A stretch of 64,000 nt of DNA from RUG023 sp900315435 (GCA_902788205.1 CADAJJ010000006.1:10657-74656), one strand, 5' to 3'; counted from the first letter of the stretch, positions 42,080 through 50,884 are shown. A program made the numbers and translations. The notes: a model not told the origin generated them from the letters alone.

Positions 42080-42226
42080 ATTTTGCTCAAAAGCCCATGC
42101 TATATTGCATAATTCTGCGCAATAATAGTGAAATAAAAACCATTTTGCTCATTTTTTTCCGTAACAAGCATTCTCCCCCTCCGAATCAGGCAAAAACAAG
42201 CATTTTTTTGCAAACCATGCTATTGC
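42080..42226. promoter_or_regulatory. Regulatory region with three pairs of direct repeats
   Basis: Upstream of the 42007 aldolase: ATTTTGCTCA at 42080-42089 and 42142-42151, AACAAGCATT at 42163-42172 and 42195-42204, and CCATGCTAT at 42095-42103 and 42215-42223. The whole 42008-42259 gap has no gene. These repeats are likely operators for the second AfuABC operon. A clear -35/-10 pair was not found. Confidence 0.45.
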
Positions 42227-42259
42227 CTGCAGGAGAATCATGTGTACGGGAAGATCGCA

Positions 42260-43186
42260 TTACCCAAGTCCATGACGAAACGACATAGCATTTTTCAACG
42301 CGCAGTGCATGCCATATCGGACTGAATCCTCCAGCGTGTCCCCATCGAGAAGTCGGTGGGTCATGCCTGCTGTCAGAGCATCTCCGCAGCCGATGGTATT
42401 AACGACTGGCCGCATGATTTTATCTCCAGGAATCTCCACTAGTTTCTCTCCATTAAAAACCCACGAAGGATACTTTCCACGACTGACAACCAGACATGTC
42501 CGATAGCGGGCGAAGAACTCTTTGCTCTTCTCTTCGACGAACGGAAGAAAATTCCGATTTTCTTTCTGCTCGGAAACAAACAATCCCTCTGAGAAGGTGG
42601 AAACCAGCTCTGACAGATTAGGTTTGATGACTGTCGGCTGGTATGGCAAAGCACGTTTCAGATCTTCGCCTTTTAAGTCAAGAACAATCAACTTCCCTTG
42701 TTTGCGGGCTTCCGCGACCATCATGGGGTAAAGCTCTTCGTCATATCCTTTTGCTTTGGTACCTGTGATGACCAGCGCCTGGTGGTTGGGAATTTCCTTA
42801 CGAAACAAATCCATCGCCTTGCCACTGGCAAGCGAAGAAACCGGTTTCGGCTCTTCCACCATTTCCGTACTGGTATGGTCTCCCTCATCCACCAAAGTGG
42901 TGCAAGTCCGAATCGGACTGACTTCCAGGAAATCGCAGAGCGCTATGTGTTCGGCAGCACACATAATCCGAAATTCCTCAATCCGGTTTCCCCCCACATG
43001 GGTCAGCACCTTTGCTCTTCGCCCCAGTTGGGTCAGGACACGTGCGACATTGACCCCTTTCCCGGAAGGACTGATAAAATAGTTTGCGGTCCGATTGACT
43101 TCATTCTTCCGGATGGTCGGATATACCATCGTCATTTGAAACGTCGGATTCAGACACACCACTAGCACCGATTTCTGGACAGACAT
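42260..43186 (-). CDS. PfkB-family kinase, LacC/FruK type (copy 1)
   Basis: A 308-residue PfkB sugar kinase. The N-terminal VLVVCLNPTFQMTMVYP and PSGKGVNVARVLTQLG are the LacC/FruK-type substrate region. TGTKAKGYD lies mid-protein, and the C-terminal NTIGCGDALTAGM holds the catalytic base (GxGD). It should phosphorylate a hexose monophosphate (tagatose-6-P or fructose-1-P type) to the bisphosphate that the neighbouring aldolases cleave. GGAG lies five bases before the ATG at 43186. The gene follows the aldolase at 43241 after 54 bases. Confidence 0.85.
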   Translation of the reverse strand: MSVQKSVLVVCLNPTFQMTMVYPTIRKNEVNRTANYFISPSGKGVNVARVLTQLGRRAKVLTHVGGNRIEEFRIMCAAEHIALCDFLEVSPIRTCTTLVDEGDHTSTEMVEEPKPVSSLASGKAMDLFRKEIPNHQALVITGTKAKGYDEELYPMMVAEARKQGKLIVLDLKGEDLKRALPYQPTVIKPNLSELVSTFSEGLFVSEQKENRNFLPFVEEKSKEFFARYRTCLVVSRGKYPSWVFNGEKLVEIPGDKIMRPVVNTIGCGDALTAGMTHRLLDGDTLEDSVRYGMHCALKNAMSFRHGLG

Positions 43187-43240
43187 GCATGCTCCATCAG
43201 AAAGTGGAGGCCGCAAACACGACCTCCACCGCAAAATACG

Positions 43241-44107
43241 TCAGCAAGAAGCCTTGTTCTCGCTTCCCATGACACCAATCAGCTCCTCTACAATCGAGGA
43301 AACCTTTGCGATGACAAGTTTGCTTACATAGCGTGGATCGTCCTTGGCGTTCGGATCCATATAACCGGCCTTGCTCGTGTCAAAGACTCCATGCACCTTC
43401 AACTCAGTTCCGATATTGATTTTCCGGACTCCACGCTTGATGGCTTCGCGGAAATCGTCATAGGGTACCCCGGTGCCACCATGCAAGACGAGCGGACACT
43501 TAGGAAGCAGTTCATGGATCTTGCTGATGCGGGGAAAGTCAAGTTTTGGCTTGGCCTTGTAGAAACCATGGACCGTACCGACGGCGACAGCCAGGCAGTC
43601 GATACCAGTCAGGTTCACGAATTCCAAGGCTTTCTCCGGCTCGGTAAACAGGACGCTCATGTCGTCAACCACGATATCGTCTTCCTTTCCACCGACATGT
43701 CCCAGTTCGCTCTCTACCGTGACACCATATCTGGAGGCATACTCAACCGTCTTGGCCGTATCCTCGACGTTTTCGGCGAACTCCTTCTTGGAGGAATCAA
43801 TCATTACGGAAGTAAAGCCATTATCCACACACCGCTTCAGAAGCTCGATATCGGTGCAATGGTCAAGGTGGAGAACCATGTTGATGCCATAATCCGCAGC
43901 CACACCCTCGCACATTTTCACCACGGCTTTCTCCCCCATTACCTTGATGCCACCCATCGTGGCCATGGCAATCACCGGGCTCTTCTTTTCGGCAGCACCC
44001 TTCGCGATGCCTACCAGGTTGTCGAAACTGAAGAAATTGAATGCGGGAACAGCATAACCACCTTTTTCAGCTCGTGCCATCTCGTACTTCATCGTCACCA
44101 AACTCAT
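43241..44107 (-). CDS. Class II ketose-bisphosphate aldolase (copy 2, GatY/KbaY-like)
   Basis: A 288-residue class II aldolase. It has VPAFNFFSFD, MVLHLDHCTD (Asp and zinc His), VESELGHVGGKEDD, AVGTVHGFYK (zinc His), VLHGGTGVPYDDFREAI and KINIGTELKV. The signature regions lean to the GatY/KbaY tagatose-bisphosphate group. It overlaps the P-loop kinase gene by four bases and precedes the LacC-type kinase gene, giving a compact phosphorylate-then-cleave unit. AGGAGG lies eight bases before the ATG. Confidence 0.88.
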   Translation of the reverse strand: MSLVTMKYEMARAEKGGYAVPAFNFFSFDNLVGIAKGAAEKKSPVIAMATMGGIKVMGEKAVVKMCEGVAADYGINMVLHLDHCTDIELLKRCVDNGFTSVMIDSSKKEFAENVEDTAKTVEYASRYGVTVESELGHVGGKEDDIVVDDMSVLFTEPEKALEFVNLTGIDCLAVAVGTVHGFYKAKPKLDFPRISKIHELLPKCPLVLHGGTGVPYDDFREAIKRGVRKINIGTELKVHGVFDTSKAGYMDPNAKDDPRYVSKLVIAKVSSIVEELIGVMGSENKASC

Positions 44108-44682
44108 ACAGAATTCCTCCTGAGCGATAGTATTCGCTCCTCTATGATATGCTTATTCCGGTCAAAATTTCCGGAATCCAGTATCAGTATCAACGAATCA
44201 TCCCATGCAGGTCTTTCTGTCCGATAGACCTGCAGGAACCGATTCTTGTCGTGCAGGAAATCCTCGTCCCGCCGAGAATTGCGCTCTTCCAGCATTTGGA
44301 AATGTTGATCATCGGGAGGCGCCATGTGGCAGAGCAACATGGTAAAGGGCCTAGGCGAAAGTTCCTGAAGCCGTGCAGGGAAATCCCGGTTCCGGACTTC
44401 CGAAGAAAAAGGTGCAGAAACCACCATGTCGTTGCCCAGCCCCAGATTTTCCAGCGTAGGTGCCAACAAGGTCTGATAACAAGGTTCCCTCCAGACACGG
44501 TAGAAGGCATACCGGTCCCCATCACCGAGTCCATAGGCAGACTCGATGGCACCAAGGAAAGGCTGTACGAGTGTGTCATAGTCGAGGTATGGCATGTGGA
44601 ACTCTCCGGCAATAGTACGAGCCATCGTGGTCTTTCCTGACCCCCCCTTTCCCGAAAACATGACTAGGAGCGGTTTCTTCAT
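44104..44682 (-). CDS. P-loop kinase of unknown specificity (second type)
   Basis: A 192-residue P-loop protein with Walker A FSGKGGSGKTTMA (about 8-20), YLDYDTLVQPFLG in the substrate region, DMVVSAPFSSEVR as a likely Walker B area and an Arg/Asp-rich lid (LEERNSRRDEDFLHDKNRFL). It is not closely similar to the P-loop kinase at 30953. It is embedded between a PfkB and an aldolase gene with four-base overlaps at both ends, so it must act in the same pathway, most simply as the first sugar kinase. GGAGG lies eight bases before the ATG at 44682. No named family is assigned. Confidence 0.65.
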   Translation of the reverse strand: MKKPLLVMFSGKGGSGKTTMARTIAGEFHMPYLDYDTLVQPFLGAIESAYGLGDGDRYAFYRVWREPCYQTLLAPTLENLGLGNDMVVSAPFSSEVRNRDFPARLQELSPRPFTMLLCHMAPPDDQHFQMLEERNSRRDEDFLHDKNRFLQVYRTERPAWDDSLILILDSGNFDRNKHIIEERILSLRRNSV

Positions 44683-45620
44683 AGAGAGAGAGCCTCCACC
44701 CGCACGAGTGGCAGGAACCGTTGGAAATCTTCTTTCCGGCACATCAACGTCCCTTCCCGAGTAATAGTTCCGTCGGCCATGGCCACGCCATAGCGAAGCA
44801 TGTCAGAAGTTGCCAAGTGAGCTTCCCATGCCATGCACATGCCTGCCACCACGCTATCTCCTGCGCCCTGGGTTGCCTTCACCTCCAATGGGATGGGAAT
44901 TGTTCTCCACCCACCGTTTTTGTCAATGATCATCGCCCCCTCGCTTCCCAAGGTAATACAGACGATGGAAACCATACCTGCCCCGATGAGTTGCCGCGCC
45001 TTCCCTGCCAACACGCCCAAGGGGGCATGTTCTGGCACCCCGAACGTTTTTGCAAATTCGAACGCGTTAGGCTTGATAGCCAAGGGTCTGCCTTGAAGTC
45101 CCTCGGAAAGCAAATCCCCTTCTGCGTCAAGGATGACCGGAACATGATGGACATATGCAATCTCGATCAACTGGCGGTAGGCGTCATGCGGTATCCCCTT
45201 TGGGACACTTCCGGTAAGCACGACAAGGGAAAGCCCTTCAAGGAACTCAGAGAAAAAATCCTTGAATTCTTTCCATTTCTCCATGGAGACAAACGCCCCA
45301 CTCTGATTGACCTCGGTCGTGACTCCATCCTCACTGTTCCAAAGCTTGATGTTCTCCCGTAGTCTTCCAGGGACTTTGATGCTTTTGTAGGAAATGCCCT
45401 GCCGGAGGAGCCCTTCCTGAAAGGCTGCCCCTCCTTCCTGGAAGAGAAACCCTCCGGTCCGTACTGCCGACCCGTTCTGCAACAGAGCAAGAGAGACGTT
45501 GATTCCCTTGCCCGAATAATCCCGCCGGTCATCGATGATGCGGTTCATGCCGCCATAGGAAAAGCCACCAAGATGGCAGGTTCTGTCTACACAGGGATTC
45601 AGCGTCACGGTTCCAATCAT
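44679..45620 (-). CDS. PfkB-family kinase, 1-phosphofructokinase type (copy 2)
   Basis: A 313-residue PfkB kinase beginning MIGTVTLNPCVDRTCHLGGF, the FruK/LacC N-terminal pattern. YSGKGINVSLALLQNG supplies the substrate loop, VVLTGSVPKGIP the mid-domain motif and KATQGAGDSVVAGM the catalytic GAGD. Its product would be a ketohexose bisphosphate. It starts 9 bases after the SorC-type regulator stop and overlaps the P-loop kinase by four bases. Two such kinases with two aldolases in one operon suggest either two substrates or two steps. Confidence 0.87.
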   Translation of the reverse strand: MIGTVTLNPCVDRTCHLGGFSYGGMNRIIDDRRDYSGKGINVSLALLQNGSAVRTGGFLFQEGGAAFQEGLLRQGISYKSIKVPGRLRENIKLWNSEDGVTTEVNQSGAFVSMEKWKEFKDFFSEFLEGLSLVVLTGSVPKGIPHDAYRQLIEIAYVHHVPVILDAEGDLLSEGLQGRPLAIKPNAFEFAKTFGVPEHAPLGVLAGKARQLIGAGMVSIVCITLGSEGAMIIDKNGGWRTIPIPLEVKATQGAGDSVVAGMCMAWEAHLATSDMLRYGVAMADGTITREGTLMCRKEDFQRFLPLVRVEALSL

Positions 45621-45629
45621 TCCATCCCC

Positions 45630-46565
45630 CTACTTGAGATACTCAATCACATGACGTGCGGTCTGCACGTCGGTGACCAAAGTGTCGACTAGACCACTGC
45701 GAAGCCCACCGATGATGCTTTCTACTTTGGGGAATCCACTCGCAACGGCAATCACGGTGGGGATCTTGTGCATATCCTCGAGAGGAATCATCAAATCCTT
45801 ACCCTGCCCTGGGAACACATTCCCATCAATATCGTAGAAGTTGTGAAGGATATCTCCTACAAGGGATTTCATGTTGACTTCCCTGAACACCTGCTCGGAA
45901 AACAGTCCTTCCCGCTGTTTAGGATATCGGTTAGTCGCGCACCCCAGGCCACAAATAAGAAAAGAGAGATTCTGCCAAGACCTTCGGCAGTCAGCCATCA
46001 GTTCCTCGGATTGGGTCTTTCGTGCCAATTCAAGCTTCTCCACCATTTCCTCGTCGACCCTGCCACCCCACTGCTCGGCAAGGTTTCTGGTCAACCGGAT
46101 GGTATCGTAATACGAGTTGTCCGTACCTTTTGCCAAGATGCATGCAGGGATATAGGTCCAGTGGGTCTTCCGAGCCAGCTCGGATGAGTTCAGAGATAAT
46201 GCCTGCATAGTTCTTCCCCAACCGTATCCTACCCGAGTGGGGACATCCGGATAGGCATCAAGCAGATAGGAGGTTGCTTTGGAAACGACCCGTTCCAGCG
46301 ACTTGTCCGAATTCTCGCTTCCTTGAACAAGAACCAGATGCTTCAAGCCGAAGATTTCCTTGAACAGAGAACGCATCCGGCCTTCTTCGTCTTTGGAAAC
46401 CGGAAGGTTCACGGTAATCGACACAATGTCCCGTTTCAGAGCCTCTTTCAGATATTTGCCAACTTGCACATGGGAAACTCCCAGATCCTTGGCAATCTGG
46501 ACCTGTGTCTTTTTCTGGATGTAATACGCGACTGCGACTTCAAAAAGCCGTTCATCCGAAATCAT
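45630..46565 (-). CDS. SorC/DeoR-type sugar-binding transcriptional regulator
   Basis: A 311-residue regulator. The helix-turn-helix (LFEVAVAYYIQKKTQVQIAK, DLGVSHVQVGKYLKEAL, residues 7-44) precedes a SorC sugar-phosphate-binding domain with RVGYGWGRTMQAL, LICGLGCATNR and VIAVASGFPKVESIIGGLRSG near the end. SorC proteins respond to phosphorylated sugars. It lies inside the operon between the CUT1 permease genes and the kinases, so it likely controls its own transport and catabolic genes. GGGAG lies nine bases before the ATG, which overlaps the upstream permease stop. Confidence 0.85.
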   Translation of the reverse strand: MISDERLFEVAVAYYIQKKTQVQIAKDLGVSHVQVGKYLKEALKRDIVSITVNLPVSKDEEGRMRSLFKEIFGLKHLVLVQGSENSDKSLERVVSKATSYLLDAYPDVPTRVGYGWGRTMQALSLNSSELARKTHWTYIPACILAKGTDNSYYDTIRLTRNLAEQWGGRVDEEMVEKLELARKTQSEELMADCRRSWQNLSFLICGLGCATNRYPKQREGLFSEQVFREVNMKSLVGDILHNFYDIDGNVFPGQGKDLMIPLEDMHKIPTVIAVASGFPKVESIIGGLRSGLVDTLVTDVQTARHVIEYLK

Positions 46566-47410
46566 TCTTTGACGCTCCCTGCGATACGGTTGATGAAGAA
46601 CTCCTGGGACAGGTTGAACAGAATCAACGCGGGAATGGCGATGATGACGCTTGTCGCCATCAACGCACCCCAGTCTGTCATCTCATCTCCCTTGAAGGTA
46701 GTGAGTCCAACCGTCAGAGTAAAGGCACTGCTGTCCGTAATCAACGAGGAAGCGATAAGGAATTCCTGCCAGACCTGGATGAACGTGTATACGCCGGTAG
46801 CAACGATTCCGGGCACCACCAATGGTAGGAAAATGTAAAAAAGAACCTGCAGGGATGAGCATCCGTCAAGCCGCGAGGCTTCTTCCAATGCATCAGGAAC
46901 GTCCTTGTAGTATCCCGACTGCAGGATAATCGAGACCGGCAGTTGAAGCGCGATATAGGGAAGAATGAGCGATTGCAGCGTGTTGTACAGGTGTACCCGC
47001 GTGCAGAAGACAAAAAGAGGCACCAGCAAGACAACGACGGGGAACATCTGCGTCAGACCAAGGAATTTCCGCAACATCTTTGCCCCGACAAAATCCATCC
47101 GGGTCATGGCAAATGCGGCAAGGTTGGCAATGAACGTGGTAACCACTACTGTAGTAAGCGTGACCTTCAAACTGTTGAGGAAATAACGTAGCACACCGTA
47201 GCGCGAAAAGGCCAGGAGGTAATTGGTCAGGTTAAAATGCCGGGGAAATAGCTCGGGAGGCACCACGTAGATATCAAGAGTCTCTTTGAACGAGGTGCAG
47301 ACAATCCAATAAAACGGAAAAATAATGATAAGGAACATCACCACTGCCAGCAGGTAGATCAAGATGTTCGTTCCGGTGGAACGTTTCATGGCCCGATGCT
47401 GATTACTCAT
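46562..47410 (-). CDS. Sugar ABC transporter permease (MalG-like), CUT1 system
   Basis: A 282-residue inner-membrane subunit. It has LLAVVMFLIIIFPFYWIVCTSF at the first helix, the EAA loop ALEEASRLDGCSSLQVLFYIFLP and the ending LSQEFFINRIAGSVKE, all MalG-type. It forms the channel with the 47403-48290 product. GGAGG seven bases upstream fixes the ATG at 47410, which lies within the upstream permease gene (8-base overlap). Its stop overlaps the regulator start. Confidence 0.88.
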   Translation of the reverse strand: MSNQHRAMKRSTGTNILIYLLAVVMFLIIIFPFYWIVCTSFKETLDIYVVPPELFPRHFNLTNYLLAFSRYGVLRYFLNSLKVTLTTVVVTTFIANLAAFAMTRMDFVGAKMLRKFLGLTQMFPVVVLLVPLFVFCTRVHLYNTLQSLILPYIALQLPVSIILQSGYYKDVPDALEEASRLDGCSSLQVLFYIFLPLVVPGIVATGVYTFIQVWQEFLIASSLITDSSAFTLTVGLTTFKGDEMTDWGALMATSVIIAIPALILFNLSQEFFINRIAGSVKE

Positions 47411-48290
47411 GGTATTTCCTCCAGCACATTCCCAGAATTTTGCCGATACAGATGACAAAGATCATGATGAGGAACGCATAGACGCTCATGGTCGATGCAT
47501 TGCTCAGCGAAAAATACGAGAACGCTTCCCTCTGGATGAGGATGGACATGGTCGTCGTCATGTCGGCGGGTCCGCCGTTGGTCATGACCTTCATGATATC
47601 GTAGGCGTTGAATGTCCAGATGAAGCAGAGGAAAACACAAGAGAAGAGCACCTCGCGGATGAATGGAAGAAGCACATACCAGAACAACTTGGCACCATTT
47701 GCTCCTTCAAGCTTTGCCGCCTCCACCTGATCGGTTGGGATGGTACACAGCTTCGCATAAATCATCAGCGTGAAAAACGGAAATGCCCGCCAGACATTGG
47801 CAAGGATTGCCGCCAGCATGGAAAGAGGCCCGTTGTTGAAGAAGGAGAAATTCTGATCTACCAAGCAGGACGAGCGCAACAGCCAGGTAATGATGCCTGC
47901 CTTCTCGTTCATCATCAACGAAAAGATATAGCCAGTAACAACAGAGGGAAGAATCCACGGAATCAGGACGAACGACTTCAAGACTCCGCTCCCATGAAAA
48001 CCAGAAAAAAGCAACAACGCAGTACCTACTCCAAGGATAATCGCCAGCACCAGGTTGGTCGCTGTCCACACCCCGGTTCTCCCCACTGCCTGCCACATTC
48101 GTGCCTCGTGGGCCATCTTGCTATAGTTCTGGAAGCCAACGAATGGACGGTTGACTGAGGCAAGGCTATAGTTGTAGAAACTCAGAACCAAGTTATCTAC
48201 CATAGGATAGAGCAGAAATACTCCTATCATGATGAATGCCGGGGCAATCAACAGATAGGGCAACAGTTTTTGGGCTGGCGATTTCTTCAT
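47403..48290 (-). CDS. Sugar ABC transporter permease (MalF-like), CUT1 system
   Basis: A 295-residue inner-membrane subunit with six helices. It opens KLLPYLLIAPAFIMIGVFLLYP and has the EAA-type loop VEAAKLEGANGAKLFWYVLLPFIREVL. It pairs with the MalG-like subunit. AAAGGA precedes the ATG at 48290, 58 bases after the binding-protein stop, with a stem-loop between. No ATPase gene accompanies this system. Confidence 0.87.
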   Translation of the reverse strand: MKKSPAQKLLPYLLIAPAFIMIGVFLLYPMVDNLVLSFYNYSLASVNRPFVGFQNYSKMAHEARMWQAVGRTGVWTATNLVLAIILGVGTALLLFSGFHGSGVLKSFVLIPWILPSVVTGYIFSLMMNEKAGIITWLLRSSCLVDQNFSFFNNGPLSMLAAILANVWRAFPFFTLMIYAKLCTIPTDQVEAAKLEGANGAKLFWYVLLPFIREVLFSCVFLCFIWTFNAYDIMKVMTNGGPADMTTTMSILIQREAFSYFSLSNASTMSVYAFLIMIFVICIGKILGMCWRKYHE

Positions 48291-48304
48291 AGGAATCCTT
48301 TTGC

Positions 48305-48334
48305 AATCCTGCCTGCCCGAAGGCTGGCAGGATT
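48305..48334 (-). terminator. Intercistronic stem-loop after the CUT1 binding-protein gene
   Basis: AATCCTGCC-T-GCC (48305-48317) pairs with GGC-T-GGCAGGATT (48322-48334) with one T-T mismatch and a CGAA loop. It separates the binding-protein and permease genes. Confidence 0.7.
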
Positions 48335-48347
48335 ACGCATTGCGTAC

Positions 48348-49619
48348 TTATTTGTTGATGGTATCCAGCACTGCCTGGACTTCCTTATATCCGATCTGAC
48401 AGGCTTCTTCCGGAGTAATCTCTCCCATCATGCAACGGGCATAGGTCCTGTTCCAAGTATCGAAGACCTGAGGTAGCACGCTGGTAAGCGGGCAGGGATA
48501 CTCAGCCTTGGCAATCTGGGTGCGGAACATGTCATACTCAGGGATATTGTATGGCGGATAGTCGTACGCTCGTGAGTCTGCAGGAAGTCCGCGGCAAATC
48601 TGCCCCTGCATATCTGGCTGCAAAGCCCACGAAACAAACGCTTTCGCTCCTTCTGGGTTCTTGGCCCCGGAACCGATAGACCACATATAGCCACCCATGG
48701 CAGAGCCATTCACTCCCGTCGGACCAAGCGGCATTTCTGAGAACTGGCAATCCTCGCGATGCTCGAATTTCGGAAGCACGCTTGCAATCTGGCTCGGCGT
48801 CCACCACAGCATCAGAACCTTGCCCTGTGCGAACCAAGAACGAGCCGTGGAGTTGTCAAGGTTCCCGTCATGTGGCATACAGGCGTACATTTCCTGTGCC
48901 CAATGCATATAATCAACAGCTTCCGGCGTATTGAGCTGGCACACATACTTGCCATTCGCATCCTGCTTGTACACGTTGATACCCCAGCAAAGCATGAATC
49001 CCCCGAGGTCATAGACGCAGAATGTCGAACGGTTCAATCCGCCGGCCATTGCATAGTAACCTTTTTCAAACCCAGCCTTAGCAATCTTCAAGACGTCATC
49101 CGTTGTTTTTGGAGGCTCGAAGCCCAATTCCTTAATGATTTTTGCATTGTAGGCGAGGATGCGGCAATCGGGATCGAACGGAATACCATACCAATGCCCA
49201 TCGAACTTACTCGCATCCACCGCTTTCCTCGAATAATACTGCATATCGAGATTCGAAACGATATCGTCCATAGGGGCGACGACATTGCCCGAGACGAACA
49301 TCGGAAGCGATGAATGGTTAACCATGATCACGTCGTAATCGTTTCCTGTGTTATGGGAGAGCAGGGTCTGTTTATCCAGCGAATCGTATTCGATTTTATC
49401 AAATTCCAAGTCGTATTGGGGATATGCCTCTTCGAAGCGTTGTTCGATGTTGTTCGGACCCAGTTTCTGGTCATAAGAAGATGTCCAGACCATCACACGG
49501 ACTTTTGTTTTTGCACCTGTGCCTCCCGCTGATTTCGGGGAGGACTCCGAGGACCCTTGCGCGAAGAGCATGGTTCCCATCAAAAGGGCCACACCTGCCA
49601 GCAACACACTTTTCTTCAT
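48348..49619 (-). CDS. Sugar ABC transporter substrate-binding protein (family 1), CUT1 system
   Basis: A 423-residue exported binding protein. The signal peptide MKKSVLLAGVALLMGTMLFA is followed by QGSSESSPKSAGG, a Ser/Gly-rich linker. The body (VRVMVWTSSYDQKLGPN, IVSNLDMQYYSRKAVDASKF, GHWYGIPFDPDCRILAYNAK, AMGGYMWSIGSGAKNPEGAK) is a CUT1-type sugar-binding fold. GGAAGG precedes the ATG at 49619. It is the first gene of the long reverse-strand operon that runs through the permeases, SorC regulator, kinases and aldolase. Confidence 0.88.
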   Translation of the reverse strand: MKKSVLLAGVALLMGTMLFAQGSSESSPKSAGGTGAKTKVRVMVWTSSYDQKLGPNNIEQRFEEAYPQYDLEFDKIEYDSLDKQTLLSHNTGNDYDVIMVNHSSLPMFVSGNVVAPMDDIVSNLDMQYYSRKAVDASKFDGHWYGIPFDPDCRILAYNAKIIKELGFEPPKTTDDVLKIAKAGFEKGYYAMAGGLNRSTFCVYDLGGFMLCWGINVYKQDANGKYVCQLNTPEAVDYMHWAQEMYACMPHDGNLDNSTARSWFAQGKVLMLWWTPSQIASVLPKFEHREDCQFSEMPLGPTGVNGSAMGGYMWSIGSGAKNPEGAKAFVSWALQPDMQGQICRGLPADSRAYDYPPYNIPEYDMFRTQIAKAEYPCPLTSVLPQVFDTWNRTYARCMMGEITPEEACQIGYKEVQAVLDTINK

Positions 49620-49641
49620 GATGATACCTTCCTTTTTACAA

Positions 49642-49677
49642 GTTACAATTCTAACCAACATTAATTACATTTGTAAC
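49642..49677. promoter_or_regulatory. Inverted repeat in the divergent region of the SorC-linked operon
   Basis: GTTACAA (49642-49648) and TTGTAAC (49671-49677) form a perfect 7-bp inverted repeat 29 bases apart, between the binding-protein gene and the divergent aldolase gene. It is a candidate SorC operator. A perfect -35 hexamer TTGACA lies at 49731-49736 toward the aldolase. Confidence 0.5.
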
Positions 49678-49823
49678 CATGTCTCAGTTAACACCCTCTT
49701 TTAGAAGTTGTCAAACCTTTTGGAAACATTTTGACAGAACACATACTGGTACTTGTATGGAAGAAGCTTCCAAGCTATTGTGGATTGGTAAATCAACATA
49801 TCAAAAGAAGGAGAAAAACTCTT

Positions 49824-50741
49824 ATGTATACAGACATGAAAACAATTCTTGCGAACGCTGCGGCGAATCACTACGCAGTTATCGCAACCAGTCCCATCAA
49901 TCTTGAAATGGCACGGGGCATGGTGCTTGCGGCATCTGAAAAAAACGCGCCGGTCATTTTCCTGTTCGGGCAAAACATGATGCGCCGCCATGCAAAAGCG
50001 GAACTCTTGATTCCTATGATCAAGAAGCTCGCCGAGTACGCGACCGTCCCTATCGCCACCTGCCTCGACCACGGCAATGACGACGAACGGGTCATGTATG
50101 CGTTCCGAAATGGATTCACCTCCATCATGTATGATGGCTCCCTGCTTCCCATGGAGGAGAACATCGCAAAGACCAAGGCCTACGCCGATCTATGCCACCA
50201 GTTTGGCATGGGCATCGAGGGCGAGCTCGGGCATGTCGGCATCGCCATGAACGGTGACGACAAGAAAGGGATCTATACCGATCCGAAGGACGCCGCAAAC
50301 TTTGTCAGGCGGACCGGTGTGGATTGCATCGCCATCGCCGTCGGTACCGCCCATGGAGACTATCCTGCCGGCATCATCCCCCATATCAACTTCGACTGCA
50401 TCAAGGCCTGCAAGGATAGCACCGGAGGCATGCCGATCGCCTTGCATGGCGGGAGCGGAAGCGGAGACGAGAACATCATGAAAGCCGTCGAGGCTGGCAT
50501 CAACAAGGTCAACGTGGTCACAGACATGTTCTCCGCTTGCAGGAACGAGCTGATCAGCCAGCTCAAGGCAAATCCCAAAATGGATTACATCCAGCTGATG
50601 ATGGAAGAAGAGAATGCGGTAAAGAAGGCGCTGGAGCATTGGATTGACCTCACGGGTAGCGCTGGCAAGGCTTCGCTGTTCAAGCCGGTCAACAAAATCG
50701 GGCTGCTGACCAGCAAATGCGCCATCGGACAGACTGAATAA
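49824..50741 (+). CDS. Class II ketose-bisphosphate aldolase (copy 3)
   Basis: A 305-residue class II aldolase. It has VPIATCLDHGNDDERVM, IEGELGHVGIAMNGDD, AVGTAHGDYP and ALHGGSGSGDENIMKAVEAG, then KVNVVTDMF. The zinc ligands and catalytic Asp are present, but the usual His two residues before the Asp-His pair is replaced by Cys (ATCLDHG). It is the most diverged of the three aldolases. GGAG lies ten bases before the ATG at 49824. An upstream frame extension has no ribosome site. It is transcribed away from the CUT1 operon and ends at a terminator. Confidence 0.85.
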   Translation: MYTDMKTILANAAANHYAVIATSPINLEMARGMVLAASEKNAPVIFLFGQNMMRRHAKAELLIPMIKKLAEYATVPIATCLDHGNDDERVMYAFRNGFTSIMYDGSLLPMEENIAKTKAYADLCHQFGMGIEGELGHVGIAMNGDDKKGIYTDPKDAANFVRRTGVDCIAIAVGTAHGDYPAGIIPHINFDCIKACKDSTGGMPIALHGGSGSGDENIMKAVEAGINKVNVVTDMFSACRNELISQLKANPKMDYIQLMMEEENAVKKALEHWIDLTGSAGKASLFKPVNKIGLLTSKCAIGQTE

Positions 50742-50760
50742 CCAAGCCATTCCTTCCCAG

Positions 50761-50793
50761 GCGGAATCTTCCCTTCCGACAGGGAGATTCCGC
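50761..50793 (+). terminator. Terminator after the third aldolase gene
   Basis: A stem of about 13 bp with one bulge: GCGGAATCTTCCCT pairs with AGGGAGATTCCGC around a TCCGAC loop, 20 bases after the stop codon. The arms would also form in the opposite direction, toward the convergent DUF1304 gene. Confidence 0.7.
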
Positions 50794-50884
50794 AACTTCT
50801 TCTGCGAGGAACCTGCCGTCCAGTCACAACGGTACAGACACTCTTTCCCGATGCGGGAACCTCGGCTTTTAGCCTGTGTCGGTA

